A DNA stretch of 40,771 bases, taken from the NCBI GenBank assembly GCA_964415525.1, contig CAYQAS010000031.1, positions 1 to 40,771 of the forward strand. Reading direction: 5' to 3'. The position numbers and the translations under genes are program-made. How positions within the stretch are numbered: position 1 is the stretch's first letter; each line of letters opens with the position of its first letter. The notes below the pieces were generated by a model. The model did not search any database. It saw only the letters and a list, made by a program, of their open reading frames with translations, and had not been told where the DNA came from. The stretch is from CAZPUI01 sp964415525. Lineage in GTDB: Bacteria; Acidobacteriota; Holophagae; Holophagales; Holophagaceae. Shown piece by piece: positions 30,318 to 38,884 of the stretch.

Positions 30318-33300
30318 ATGAATGGCCTCCTCCGCACCCTCCAGTGTCTGCTCCTGTGGCTTGGGGCGGGGCTTGCGTCAGCTGCAGCCCCCCCTCTCCC
30401 CCCGACCTGGTCATCCACGGCCTATCCACCGCGCCTGGAGCACCTGAGTCGCTCAGAGGGCCTCAGCCAGGGCACCGTGATGGCCATCCACCAGGACCGA
30501 CAGGGGTTTCTGTGGGTCGGGACCGAGGACGGCCTGAACCGCTATGACGGTGTTCGGTTCAAGGTTTACCGCCACGACCCGAAGCGACCGGATTCCCTCA
30601 GCAGCGGGAGCACCACCAGCATCCAGGAGGATGCCCTGGGGCGCCTCTGGGTGGGCACCGCCACCGGGCTTCAGTTTCTGGACCGTCAGACGGACACCTT
30701 TCAGCACTTCAAAGCCGATGGAAAGCCTGGGAGTCCCGCCTCCGATGGCATCGCCGCGCTGGCTCTGGATTCCCAGGGCAACCTCTGGATAGGCACCGAT
30801 GGTGTGGGCCTGGACCTGCTTCCCGCCGGGAAGGGTGCGGGTGGATTCCAGCACTTCACCTCAGAGCAGGGACTGCCGGGACTGACCGTGGTGGCGCTCC
30901 TGCCGGATGCCGGGGGAAGGCTCTGGATCGCCATGGAGGATGGAGGCCTTGCCACCATTCAATCGCAAGGAGGCCGGTGGGTCACTCGTGCGATTCAGTC
31001 CCGGTCAGGAACGGCCTTGATGAAGCATCCTCTGGCTCTGGCCCTGGACCACGCAGGCCGCATCTGGGTGGGTGGCGCAGAGGGCCTCCAGGTGCTCGAT
31101 CCGGCCGCAGGACATGTGCAGGACTGGACACCCCGGCAGGGCGCCCCCTACATCGTCCGCAGGCTCTTTACGGATTCCGAAGGGGTGATCTGGGTCGGCA
31201 CCGACGGCCAGGGCCTGGGAAAGGTGATCCCCCCGCGGCAGATCTCGGATCCACCGGTCATGCAGCACTTTCGGCGGGATGCGCTTCAGCCGTTCTCCCT
31301 GTCGAGCGACGCCATCGAGGCCATCGCCGAGGATCGCACCGGCTGCCTCTGGATCGGCACCTATCTCCACGGGCTCAACAAGCTCGTCTTCAATGCGCAT
31401 CGCCCCCAGATGCGGGAAAGCCCCGTCGTCCAGTATTTCCGTCCCGGCGCGCCCGCCTCCTCCGGCCGCGGTGCCGATTGCATGGTGAGCGCCTTCCTGG
31501 AGACCCGGGATGGAGAGCTCTGGATCGGAATGGATGGCGGCGGACTGGATCGCGCCTGGCCTCCGGCTCCAGGGAAACCACTGACCTTCGAACGCATCCG
31601 TTCTGGCCAGACACCGGGAGGCCTGGAGGGGAACGTCGTCACGTGCCTGCGGGAGGACCGCAAGGGGCGGATCTGGGCGGGCACCTTCACCCGGGGCCTC
31701 GCCCGGATCGAGCGAAATGGGCAGGCCCAGCCCACGATTCGCCATTACAAGGAGGAAGTCGGCTTCGGGAGTCCTTTCATCCTGTGTCTATGGGAAGACG
31801 CCCGTGGCCATCTGTTCACGGGCCATGTGGATGCCGGGCTCCACCGGTTCGATCCAGAGACGGGGCGAGCCCTGCGGATCCCCCTGGGGAAAAATCCCGA
31901 CGGTCGCCCGGACCCTGAAACCGTGTTCGCCCTTCAACCGGACGCCCATGGCACCCTCTGGATCGGAACGAATGACGGCCTCTACCGGCTGGATATCGCC
32001 ACCGGAAAGGTTCAGCCGATCCCCACACAGGACGCCCCTGGCCTCCTGAGCCACCCCAATGTCCGATCCCTGCACCTGGATCGGGCCGGAACCCTCTGGG
32101 TGGGGACTCAGTCCGGCGGCCTGAACGCCGCCAAGCTGCCTCCGCCGGGGCAGTTGCCCGTCTTCCGCAGTCTGGGTGCCGAGCGCGGACTCCCCGAAGG
32201 CCCCATCCTCTGCATCCTTGAAGACAAGGATGGTCACCTCTGGCTGAGTGGGCCCCAGGGCGTCGCTCATTTCAATCCGATCCGGAACGAGGGACGGAGG
32301 GTGGTCCCTCCCGGCGGCCTACAGAGCGGAGAATATGGCCGCAATGCCGCACTGCTCCTGCGCTCCGGAGAAATGCTCTTGGGTGGAGTCGGCGGCTTCA
32401 TCCTGTTCGATCCCGAGGACCTTTCCCCTTCCACCCAGCCCGCCCGAGTGGTCATCACGGACTTGAGGCTCTACCACCAGAGCGTGAGCCCCGGGCAGAA
32501 GGTGGACGGGCGGATCGTGATCTCCAAGCCCATCACTGAATTGGAAGAAGTGGTGCTCCGACACAAGGATCGGATTGTCTCCTTCTCCTTTGCCGCGCTT
32601 CACTTCACGGCGCCTCAGCGGAATGAATATGCCGTGCTCCTGGAAGGATTTGACCCGGGCTGGACCTCCCTTGGGCCGCAGAACCATGTCACCTACACCG
32701 CGCTCCCCCCAGGCACCTACCTGCTCCGGGTGAAGGCGGCGAACGGAGACGGCATTTGGAGCGGCCAGGAGAGCCGACTGCGGCTTGTGATCCTGGCCCC
32801 CTTTTGGCGTACGGCCTGGTTCTATGGCCTCCTGACCCTGGTCGGGGCGGCCTGCGCGCGGAGCTACATCTGGCTGAGGCTCCGCGCCCACCAGTTGCGG
32901 GAGCGCATCCTTGAAGATCTGGTAGCAGCACGCACGGCGGAACTGGCATCCGCCAATGCCGCCCTGGAAGAGCTCGCCACCACCGACGCCAAGACCGGCA
33001 TCCTCAACTACCGCGGCTTCGAGACGCGCCTGAAAGCCTTCTGGCCCCACGCCTGCCGCAGAGGTGAGAACCATGCGGTCATCCTCATCGACATCGACCA
33101 TTTCAAGGCCTACAACGACCACCTCGGACACCAAGCGGGAGACGAGTGCCTCCGAAGGGTGGCCCAGACACTGCAGGGCGTGGTGCGACGGGCCGGAGAC
33201 ATGGTCGCCCGCTACGGTGGCGAGGAATTCATCCTGCTGCTCCAGGACACCGACCTCGCCGGTGCCGGCCTGATGTCGGAGCGGGTGCGACAGGCAGTCA

Positions 33301-33482
33301 TGGATGCAGGGCTGGAGCATCCAGCCAGCCAAACCGCCCCCGTCGTGACCGTGAGCGTCGGCTGCTGCGTGGGCGCCATGGGCCGGGATGCCACCTTCGA
33401 TGCCTTCCTCATGCGCGCCGATCAGGCGCTTTACCGGGCCAAGGCCCGGGGACGCAACCAGAGCTGCCTCGACACCGATTGA
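30318..33482 (+). CDS. Two-component-regulator-propeller diguanylate cyclase (Reg_prop, YYY, TM, GGDEF)
   Basis: A 1054-residue inner-membrane signalling protein. Signal peptide MNGLLRTLQCLLLWLGAGLA is followed by a long periplasmic double propeller (~45-700) of Reg_prop repeats, e.g. GFLWVGTEDGLNRYDG, GRLWVGTATGL, NLWIGTDGVGL. A Y_Y_Y domain (~720-810) precedes one transmembrane helix (~830-850), a coiled linker and GGDEF. The active site GGEEF is at 967-971 with inhibitory site R958xxD961, so it should make cyclic di-GMP and be feedback-inhibited. The propeller probably senses a polysaccharide-type ligand, as in Bacteroides hybrid regulators; this is inference. ATG 30318 is chosen for its signal peptide and AGAGGA site. 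Confidence 0.93.
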   Translation: MNGLLRTLQCLLLWLGAGLASAAAPPLPPTWSSTAYPPRLEHLSRSEGLSQGTVMAIHQDRQGFLWVGTEDGLNRYDGVRFKVYRHDPKRPDSLSSGSTTSIQEDALGRLWVGTATGLQFLDRQTDTFQHFKADGKPGSPASDGIAALALDSQGNLWIGTDGVGLDLLPAGKGAGGFQHFTSEQGLPGLTVVALLPDAGGRLWIAMEDGGLATIQSQGGRWVTRAIQSRSGTALMKHPLALALDHAGRIWVGGAEGLQVLDPAAGHVQDWTPRQGAPYIVRRLFTDSEGVIWVGTDGQGLGKVIPPRQISDPPVMQHFRRDALQPFSLSSDAIEAIAEDRTGCLWIGTYLHGLNKLVFNAHRPQMRESPVVQYFRPGAPASSGRGADCMVSAFLETRDGELWIGMDGGGLDRAWPPAPGKPLTFERIRSGQTPGGLEGNVVTCLREDRKGRIWAGTFTRGLARIERNGQAQPTIRHYKEEVGFGSPFILCLWEDARGHLFTGHVDAGLHRFDPETGRALRIPLGKNPDGRPDPETVFALQPDAHGTLWIGTNDGLYRLDIATGKVQPIPTQDAPGLLSHPNVRSLHLDRAGTLWVGTQSGGLNAAKLPPPGQLPVFRSLGAERGLPEGPILCILEDKDGHLWLSGPQGVAHFNPIRNEGRRVVPPGGLQSGEYGRNAALLLRSGEMLLGGVGGFILFDPEDLSPSTQPARVVITDLRLYHQSVSPGQKVDGRIVISKPITELEEVVLRHKDRIVSFSFAALHFTAPQRNEYAVLLEGFDPGWTSLGPQNHVTYTALPPGTYLLRVKAANGDGIWSGQESRLRLVILAPFWRTAWFYGLLTLVGAACARSYIWLRLRAHQLRERILEDLVAARTAELASANAALEELATTDAKTGILNYRGFETRLKAFWPHACRRGENHAVILIDIDHFKAYNDHLGHQAGDECLRRVAQTLQGVVRRAGDMVARYGGEEFILLLQDTDLAGAGLMSERVRQAVMDAGLEHPASQTAPVVTVSVGCCVGAMGRDATFDAFLMRADQALYRAKARGRNQSCLDTD

Positions 33483-33534
33483 CCCTTCCCGGCCCGTCCC
33501 CCTTGGGGCAGGATGGGGGATCACGGTGTCCCAC

Positions 33535-33609
33535 ATGACCCTTTGCGCCTACGTCAGCTTTTCCGGCGCCTTCTTCTTTACGAAGCGGGCCGGAGGGGCT
33601 TTGAGGTAG
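33535..33609 (+). CDS. pheL: Phe-rich leader peptide of pheA (attenuation)
   Basis: A 24-residue frame starts ATG at 33535 and ends TAG at 33609. It contains Phe codons at 33559, 33571, 33574 and 33577 (the last three in a row, FFF), plus one Tyr codon. It reads MTLCAYVSFSGAFFF, then TKRAGGALR. The FFF run precedes the region that can form alternative stems, just as in enteric pheL. The predicted ribosome binding site is weak. Low Phe-tRNA would stall the ribosome on FFF, favour the antiterminator and allow pheA transcription. Confidence 0.85.
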   Translation: MTLCAYVSFSGAFFFTKRAGGALR

Positions 33610-33659
33610 ACGGACATTCCGCCTCGAACCAACCCCCCGGCCACCCGCCGGGGGGTTTT
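33562..33659 (+). promoter_or_regulatory. pheA attenuator: alternative RNA stems with intrinsic terminator
   Basis: Region 1 TCCGGC (33562-33567) pairs with GCCGGA (33589-33594). Region 2, GGCCGG plus GGGG (33588-33598, with a bulged A), pairs instead with region 3, CCCCCCGGCC (33633-33642). Region 3 also forms the terminator with region 4: AACCCCCCGGC (33631-33641) with GCCGGGGGGTT (33647-33657), loop CACCC, then TTTT (33656-33659). All three structures are mutually exclusive, as required for translation-coupled attenuation. The terminator lies 21 bases beyond the leader stop and 17 bases before the pheA start. Confidence 0.85.
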
Positions 33660-33676
33660 CGCATATGGAGCCTTCC

Positions 33677-34780
33677 ATGAACTCACCCTTCCAGGACGCC
33701 CTTCTTCCCCTCCGGACGCGCATCGACGCCCTGGACGACACCCTGCTGGATCTGCTCAACCAACGGGCGGCGGTCGCCCGGGAGGTGGGCCACCTCAAGG
33801 CCTCCCATGGCATTCCCCACGCCTATGCCCCGGTGCGCGAACAGTCCGTGCTCGCCCGACTGGTGGCCGCCAACCCAGGCCCCTTCCCCTCCGAGGGCAT
33901 CCGCGCCGTCTTCCAGGAAGTCATGAGCGCCTGCCTGAGCCTGGAGCAGCCCCTGCGGGTCGCCTTCCTTGGGCCCGAAGGCACCGTCTGTCATCAGGCC
34001 GCCCGCCAGCGTTTCGGTCTCGGGGCCCGCACCCTGGCCATGCCCAGCATCGAGGGCATCTTCCAGGCGGTGGAGAAGGGACACGCCGATCTTGGCGTCG
34101 TCCCCGCGGAACACACGACGGAGGGCAGCGACGACGACACCCTGGATGCCTTCCTGGAGCGGGAAGCGAAGATCACCGGGGAGATCCTGCTGCCCACGGC
34201 CTACTGCCTGCTACTGCCACCCGGCGTCGAACTGGAGGCTGTAACCCGCATCTACAGCCACCCCCAGGCCTTCGCCCACTGCCGCCGCTGGATCGGCACC
34301 AACCTGGGCGCCGTGGCCCGCCACGAGGTCGGCAGCACCGCCGAGGCCGCCCGACTCGCCAAGGAAGACCCCGAAGGGGCCGCCATCGCCACCGCCATGG
34401 CCGCGGAGCTCTTCGGCCTCAGGGTCGCCCGGGAAGGCATCCAGGACGGCCACCGCCGCACCATGCGCTTTCTCGTGCTAGGCCGCACGACGCCGCCCTC
34501 CAGCGGAAACGATCGCACCTCGCTTCTCATCCAGGCGGAGGATCGCCCGGGCCTGCTCTGCGATCTCCTGCAGCCATTCAGCCGCGCCAAGCTCAACCTG
34601 CTGCGTGTCGAAAGCATGCTCACCGCCGATTCGCGCCTCCCGAATGCCTTCTTCCTGGATTTCGCCGGGCACCCCAACGATCCCGCCGCCGACAGCACCC
34701 TGCGCGGATTACAGGCCTTGGGAGCGGAAGTCCGGGTGCTGGGATCGTACCCGCAGGCTCTGGAGGCGAACGCGAGTTGA
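33677..34780 (+). CDS. pheA: Bifunctional chorismate mutase / prephenate dehydratase (P-protein)
   Basis: A 367-residue enzyme converting chorismate to prephenate and then phenylpyruvate for Phe synthesis. AroQ chorismate mutase is ~1-90 (RIDALDDTLLDLLNQRAAVAREVGHLK). The prephenate dehydratase domain is ~95-275 (FLGPEGTVCHQAA; VVPAEHTTEGS), and an ACT domain follows (~280-355). Two key motifs differ from the family: the catalytic TRF reads MRF (Met263-Phe265; a Thr sits one residue earlier at 262), and ESRP of the ACT site reads ESML. ATG 33677 has GGAG six bases upstream; ATG 33665 is an in-frame alternative with no such site. It is regulated by the attenuator upstream. Confidence 0.92.
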   Translation: MNSPFQDALLPLRTRIDALDDTLLDLLNQRAAVAREVGHLKASHGIPHAYAPVREQSVLARLVAANPGPFPSEGIRAVFQEVMSACLSLEQPLRVAFLGPEGTVCHQAARQRFGLGARTLAMPSIEGIFQAVEKGHADLGVVPAEHTTEGSDDDTLDAFLEREAKITGEILLPTAYCLLLPPGVELEAVTRIYSHPQAFAHCRRWIGTNLGAVARHEVGSTAEAARLAKEDPEGAAIATAMAAELFGLRVAREGIQDGHRRTMRFLVLGRTTPPSSGNDRTSLLIQAEDRPGLLCDLLQPFSRAKLNLLRVESMLTADSRLPNAFFLDFAGHPNDPAADSTLRGLQALGAEVRVLGSYPQALEANAS

Positions 34781-34815
34781 ACTCAAACCCATCGCCAGCC
34801 GGAATGATTCACGCA

Positions 34816-34821
34816 TAGAAT
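34816..34821 (+). promoter_or_regulatory. Possible -10 element of a leaderless comEC message
   Basis: TAGAAT ends 7 bases before the comEC ATG at 34829, so transcription from this element would begin at or next to the start codon. The -35 region is unconvincing (CGCCAG at the right spacing). No Shine-Dalgarno is present before the ATG, which fits a leaderless message. The 48-base gap from pheA would also allow read-through. Confidence 0.35.
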
Positions 34822-34828
34822 CAGCCCC

Positions 34829-37123
34829 ATGATCTCCAGAGAAGGGTTGTGGCGAAGGGTAGCCGGAGCGGGCGCATGGCCCGCCGCATGGGGTTTGGCA
34901 CTGGCGGCGGGTCTGCCCTGGTTGCTGCCCGAAACCTGGAATGGCGGACTGAGCCTCCGTATCCGGCTCCTGGGTTGGCTCGGCCTCATGCTGCTGCTGC
35001 CCCTGCTTCGATGGCGCCGCACCTGGCCCCTGCCCTTCGCCGCCCTGCTCGGCTGGCTCACCCTGCTCGGCCTGGGGCGCGCCGCCCGGCTGGAGCGGGC
35101 GCTCCCCACGGGCCTCGTCCGACTGGAAGGCACCATCGATGCACCATGGCAGACGCGCCCCCAGAGCCGCGTGAGTGCCCTGAAGGTGTCCGCTCCCGCG
35201 ACCCTGGCGGGGTTAGACCTGCCGGTGAGCCTGCCCGTGGATGGCCTTCCACCGCCTGCTCCCGGCACGCCCATCGCGGTGCAAGGCGAACTTCAGCCAG
35301 TGGAATCCGGCCCCGCGTTTCTGGGGGAGCGCCCACTGTGGCGTGCCCGCGCCCTGGGTCAGACGCGACGCCTCCGGCTGCACAGCGCCGCGCAGTTCGA
35401 GGCGATGGGTCCGGCCCACCCAAACCTCCTGCTGCGCCTCCGTACCTTCCTGCACCACCGGGTGGCAGAACTCCAGCTCACGCCCCTGGCGCGGGATCTC
35501 TGGGGCGCCCTCACTCTGGGCATTTCCCCGGCTCAGCCGGAGAGTTATTCCGCCTTCACGGAGAGCGGCACCATCCATGTCCTGGTGGTGTCGGGCCTCC
35601 AGATCACGTTGATGATCGCCGTGGCGGAGGCCCTGGCGCGCCGCCTGATGCGTCGAGGCGCCGGTCTCGTCTCGGTGGGGCTGGGTCTGCTGTACGCCTG
35701 CGTCGTGGGCTTCAGCGCACCGGTCTGGCGCGGCCTCTTCATGGGCGCCGCCTGGGCCTTCTCTCGCAGCCGGGGCTGGGCCCTGCCACCGGTATTGACC
35801 CTGCACTTGGCGCTCCTGCTCTGGCTGCTGGTGTACCCAGCCGCAGGCGCCGATCCGGGCTTCCTACTGGCCTGGTCCGCCCTGCTCGGCGTGATCTGGG
35901 TGGCGGAGCCCCTCGCGGGCCTCGCCGCTCCCCTACTGGGGCGATGGGCGCTTCCCGCGGCCCGGCTCCTGGCGCCCTGGCTCACCACCCTGCCCCTCCT
36001 GGCCCTCTTTCACGGCGGCGTCCCCCTCTGGGGCGTGGTGGCCAATGTCCTCGTGCTGCCCCTGGTGGCGGTGCTCACGCCGATCTGCCTTGGGCTCACC
36101 GTGTTGCCCCTGCCAGGACTGGTCGGTGCCACGGGCGCCCTGCTGGCCTGGACCGGCGGGAGCCTCCTACCCTGGTTCGCGCGCATCCAGCCCATCGCCA
36201 CCGCCTGGACGGCCCCCTTCGTCACCCTGGCCCTCGGATGGATGGCGCTAGCCCACGCCCACGGGCGCCAATACCGCACCCGGGCCCTGGCGGTGGCCCT
36301 GGTGACGACCTCGGCGCTCCTGTTGGCGTTCCGAGGGCTGGGGCGCCCCGTGGACACCCTCACCCTGGAGGCTATCGACATCGGCCAGGGAGATGCCCTG
36401 CTGCTGCGGGCGCCGGGATCCGATGCGCTGCTGGTGGATACCGGCGGCACGCCCTGGGCGGCCCGACGCATCGCCCGGGTGCTGAGCCGCCGCGGGGTGC
36501 GGGAACCCGTGCACCTCCTGCTCACCCATCCCCACGGCGACCATGTGGGCGGCTGGGCCACCCTCGCCCGGCTCTGGCCCCTGGCCACCCAGCGCCGGAC
36601 CTCCGTGACCCGCGAGACCGACCTCTGGGGGCCCTTCGCGCCGGAGCCCCTGCGCGCCGAGGCCTGGACCGTCTTGCGCGGCGACCACTGGAACCTCGGC
36701 GGGATCGCCTGCGACGTGCGCTGGCCACCCAAACCGTTCGATCTGGGGGATCCGAACGGCACCAGCGCCGTCACCCGGGTGCGCTGGCGCAACCGAGAAC
36801 TCTGGCTCATGGGCGATGCCTTGGCCCTGCAGGAACAGGATCTGCTGGACCTGGGGGATCCCGGTGGAGGCAACCCGCTGCGCCTGCTCAAGCCCGGCCA
36901 CCACGGTGCCGCCGGTGCCAGCAGCGAGGCCTGGATCCAGGCCCTGCGCCCCGGATTCGCCCTGGTGACCGCAGGACGAGACAACGCCTTCGGTTTTCCC
37001 CATGAGGCCGTGCGCCAACGCCTGAAGGCCGTGGGCTGCACCATCGCCGTGAGCGGCGCCACCTCCGGCGCACGGGTGATGGCGGTACCCGAAGGCTGGA
37101 AGGTGCTCGGAAACGCTCCCTGA
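34829..37123 (+). CDS. comEC: ComEC/Rec2-family DNA uptake channel
   Basis: A 764-residue membrane protein that would carry single-stranded DNA across the inner membrane in natural transformation. An N-terminal hydrophobic stretch and OB-like DUF4131 part (~1-200) precede the Competence domain of many helices (~210-490), with SGTIHVLVVSGLQITLM near its start. The C-terminal metallo-beta-lactamase-like domain has IGQGDALLLRAPG, LLVDTGG and the metal motif THPHGDHVGG (His567, His569, Asp571, His572), then LKPGHHG. The full set of metal residues suggests an active nuclease domain. No comEA is beside it. It ends directly against the convergent ZIP gene. Confidence 0.93.
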   Translation: MISREGLWRRVAGAGAWPAAWGLALAAGLPWLLPETWNGGLSLRIRLLGWLGLMLLLPLLRWRRTWPLPFAALLGWLTLLGLGRAARLERALPTGLVRLEGTIDAPWQTRPQSRVSALKVSAPATLAGLDLPVSLPVDGLPPPAPGTPIAVQGELQPVESGPAFLGERPLWRARALGQTRRLRLHSAAQFEAMGPAHPNLLLRLRTFLHHRVAELQLTPLARDLWGALTLGISPAQPESYSAFTESGTIHVLVVSGLQITLMIAVAEALARRLMRRGAGLVSVGLGLLYACVVGFSAPVWRGLFMGAAWAFSRSRGWALPPVLTLHLALLLWLLVYPAAGADPGFLLAWSALLGVIWVAEPLAGLAAPLLGRWALPAARLLAPWLTTLPLLALFHGGVPLWGVVANVLVLPLVAVLTPICLGLTVLPLPGLVGATGALLAWTGGSLLPWFARIQPIATAWTAPFVTLALGWMALAHAHGRQYRTRALAVALVTTSALLLAFRGLGRPVDTLTLEAIDIGQGDALLLRAPGSDALLVDTGGTPWAARRIARVLSRRGVREPVHLLLTHPHGDHVGGWATLARLWPLATQRRTSVTRETDLWGPFAPEPLRAEAWTVLRGDHWNLGGIACDVRWPPKPFDLGDPNGTSAVTRVRWRNRELWLMGDALALQEQDLLDLGDPGGGNPLRLLKPGHHGAAGASSEAWIQALRPGFALVTAGRDNAFGFPHEAVRQRLKAVGCTIAVSGATSGARVMAVPEGWKVLGNAP

Positions 37124-37867
37124 TCAGCGCAGCAGCAGCCAGGCCAGGGGAATGAGCACGACCCCGGTGGCCAGCAGCGGCATCCAGGGCAGACGTGCGT
37201 GGTTGCGGAGGGTCGGCACGATCTCGCTGCGCACCAGCTCGATCATGGCGCCCGCGGTGCCCAGCAGGATGAGGGGCAGGAGCGCCGGGACGGCAAGGCT
37301 TCCGGCGGTGGCCAGGAGGCTCGCCCCCACTTCCGCGAGCCCGGCCAGCGCCACCAGCAGGGCCGCGCGGGGTGCCGACCAACCGAACGCGCGGGCCGCC
37401 ACCACCGCCGTGGCGCCATCCAGCAGGTTCTGCAGCCCGATGCCCGCGGCCACCGGCAGCGCGAACTTCACATGGGGCGCCACGACGGCGGTGCCGATGG
37501 CGAACCCTTCCGGAATGTCATGGAGCACCAGTCCCAGCAGCACCAGCCAGGGCCCGGCATTCGCGGGCACCAGGGCCGCCCCGCGGCGCATGGCGACGAG
37601 CCCCAGGGCGCCGAGCACGAGGCCGCCAAGCAGCGTGCCCACCAGCCCGAGATCCCCCAGGCGCGTCACGAGAAGCTGCCCCGCGGGCAGCACCAAGCTG
37701 AAGACCGAGAGGCCCATGAGGATGCCCGCAGAACCCGCCAGGAGTGCATCGAACAGGCGTCCCTGCCGCATCCGCCCTACGGACGCCAGCCCAGCCCCCA
37801 GCGCTGTCGCCGCAGCGGCACCTCCGGCGTACGCCAGGGATGCCAGGACCGGGGAGCCTTGCAGCAT
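37124..37867 (-). CDS. ZIP-family metal transporter
   Basis: A 247-residue membrane protein with about eight helices. The TM4 metal motif is HDIPEGFAIG, canonical for ZIP (GufA-like) transporters of Zn, Fe or Mn. The second motif, in TM5, is QNLLDGATAV where bacterial relatives usually have QNFPEG, so a Pro and a Glu are replaced by Leu and Asp. The N-terminus (LASLAYAGGAAAATALGAGLAS) and the Gly-rich helix near 70-100 also fit. The start at 37867 has GGAGGT upstream. The cytoplasmic loop between TM3 and TM4 has no His-rich stretch. Confidence 0.85.
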   Translation of the reverse strand: MLQGSPVLASLAYAGGAAAATALGAGLASVGRMRQGRLFDALLAGSAGILMGLSVFSLVLPAGQLLVTRLGDLGLVGTLLGGLVLGALGLVAMRRGAALVPANAGPWLVLLGLVLHDIPEGFAIGTAVVAPHVKFALPVAAGIGLQNLLDGATAVVAARAFGWSAPRAALLVALAGLAEVGASLLATAGSLAVPALLPLILLGTAGAMIELVRSEIVPTLRNHARLPWMPLLATGVVLIPLAWLLLR

Positions 37868-37924
37868 GGGGACCTCCAGGGGCTTGGATGCTGTGAAACC
37901 AGGATGGTGCATCCGCTGGATCGA

Positions 37925-38884
37925 TCAACCCCGGCGCGCCGCCTCCCACACCCGCAGGAAGTTGGCACCCCAGATCCGCTCCAGGTCGGGCTCCGTGAAG
38001 CCCACGCGAACCAGGGCCGCATCCAGCCGCCCCAGGCTCGCCACATCCGGGCAGTCCAGAAGCTTCGTCCCACCGTCGAAATCCGTTCCGATGCCCACGT
38101 GATCGATGCCCACCACATCGGCGGCGTGGCGCAAGTGCGCGGCGAAATCGTCTAGGGTGGCGGCCACACAGCCTTCCCGCAGGAAGTAGCCCACGGCGGT
38201 CAGCTGCACCACGCCACCTTTGCGGGCGATGGCGCGCATCTGGTCGTCCGTGAGGTTGCGAGCGTGGTCGCAGAGCGCCCGACAGCTGCTGTGGCTGGCG
38301 ATCACCGGGCCACGGCTGGCCTCCAGCACTTCGTAGGTCATCCGACGCCCGGCATGGGAGAGGTCCGCCATCACACCCAGCTCGTTCATGCGTGCCAGCA
38401 TCCGCTCTCCGAGGCTGGTGAGACCGCCCTCGGGATCGGTCCAGGCGCCCCCCAAGAAGCTCGGTCCCTGGTAGGTGAGCGTGATGTATGCCACACCGCG
38501 CTTCGCCAAGGCCTCCACCCGCTCCACCTCCTGCCCGAGGGCGAAGCCGTTCTCAAGCGCAGGGATCAGGGCGAGGCGACCCGAGGCCACGGCTTGATGG
38601 ACCTCGTCCGGCGTCACCGCCTTGGCGGCCTGTTCCGGTACCCGGGCGGCGAGGTCATCCAGCAGGTCCAGCATGGCGGTGGCACGGGTCCAGGCCTCCG
38701 CCACGCCTGCTTCCGTTAGAGGACCCTGGGGGATGAAGGCGGCGAGGCAGGCGCCGTTCAGTTCGCCATCGGCCATGCGCGGCAGATCAAGGTCACCGAC
38801 GCCTTCGGGATGCCGCTCCGCCGGGTCGAAGCCCTCCAGGAGCATGCGCTCCAGCGTGTCCACATGCGTGTCGAGCTTCAGCAT
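37925..38884 (-). CDS. Membrane dipeptidase (renal dipeptidase, M19 family)
   Basis: A 319-residue zinc peptidase that hydrolyses dipeptides, often including D-amino acids. The metal ligands are visible: HVDT (His7, Asp9), the bridging Glu in ALENGFAL, His in ADLSHAG and ASHSSCRAL, and Asp in IGTDFDGG. The protein is shorter than mammalian renal dipeptidase and lacks a signal or anchor, as usual in bacteria. Its ATG overlaps the stop of the upstream gene (TGATG), so translation is coupled to it. Nothing in the two products points to a shared pathway. Confidence 0.92.
   Translation of the reverse strand: MLKLDTHVDTLERMLLEGFDPAERHPEGVGDLDLPRMADGELNGACLAAFIPQGPLTEAGVAEAWTRATAMLDLLDDLAARVPEQAAKAVTPDEVHQAVASGRLALIPALENGFALGQEVERVEALAKRGVAYITLTYQGPSFLGGAWTDPEGGLTSLGERMLARMNELGVMADLSHAGRRMTYEVLEASRGPVIASHSSCRALCDHARNLTDDQMRAIARKGGVVQLTAVGYFLREGCVAATLDDFAAHLRHAADVVGIDHVGIGTDFDGGTKLLDCPDVASLGRLDAALVRVGFTEPDLERIWGANFLRVWEAARRG

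Noticed and set aside
34849..37005. 718-codon plus-strand frame within comEC
   Set aside because: It is out of frame with the ComEC motifs and rich in Pro, Arg and Gly, as expected for a +2 shadow in GC-rich DNA.
37121..37126. TGATCA at the junction of comEC and the ZIP gene
   Set aside because: It is just the two stop codons of convergent genes lying back to back, not a site with evident function.
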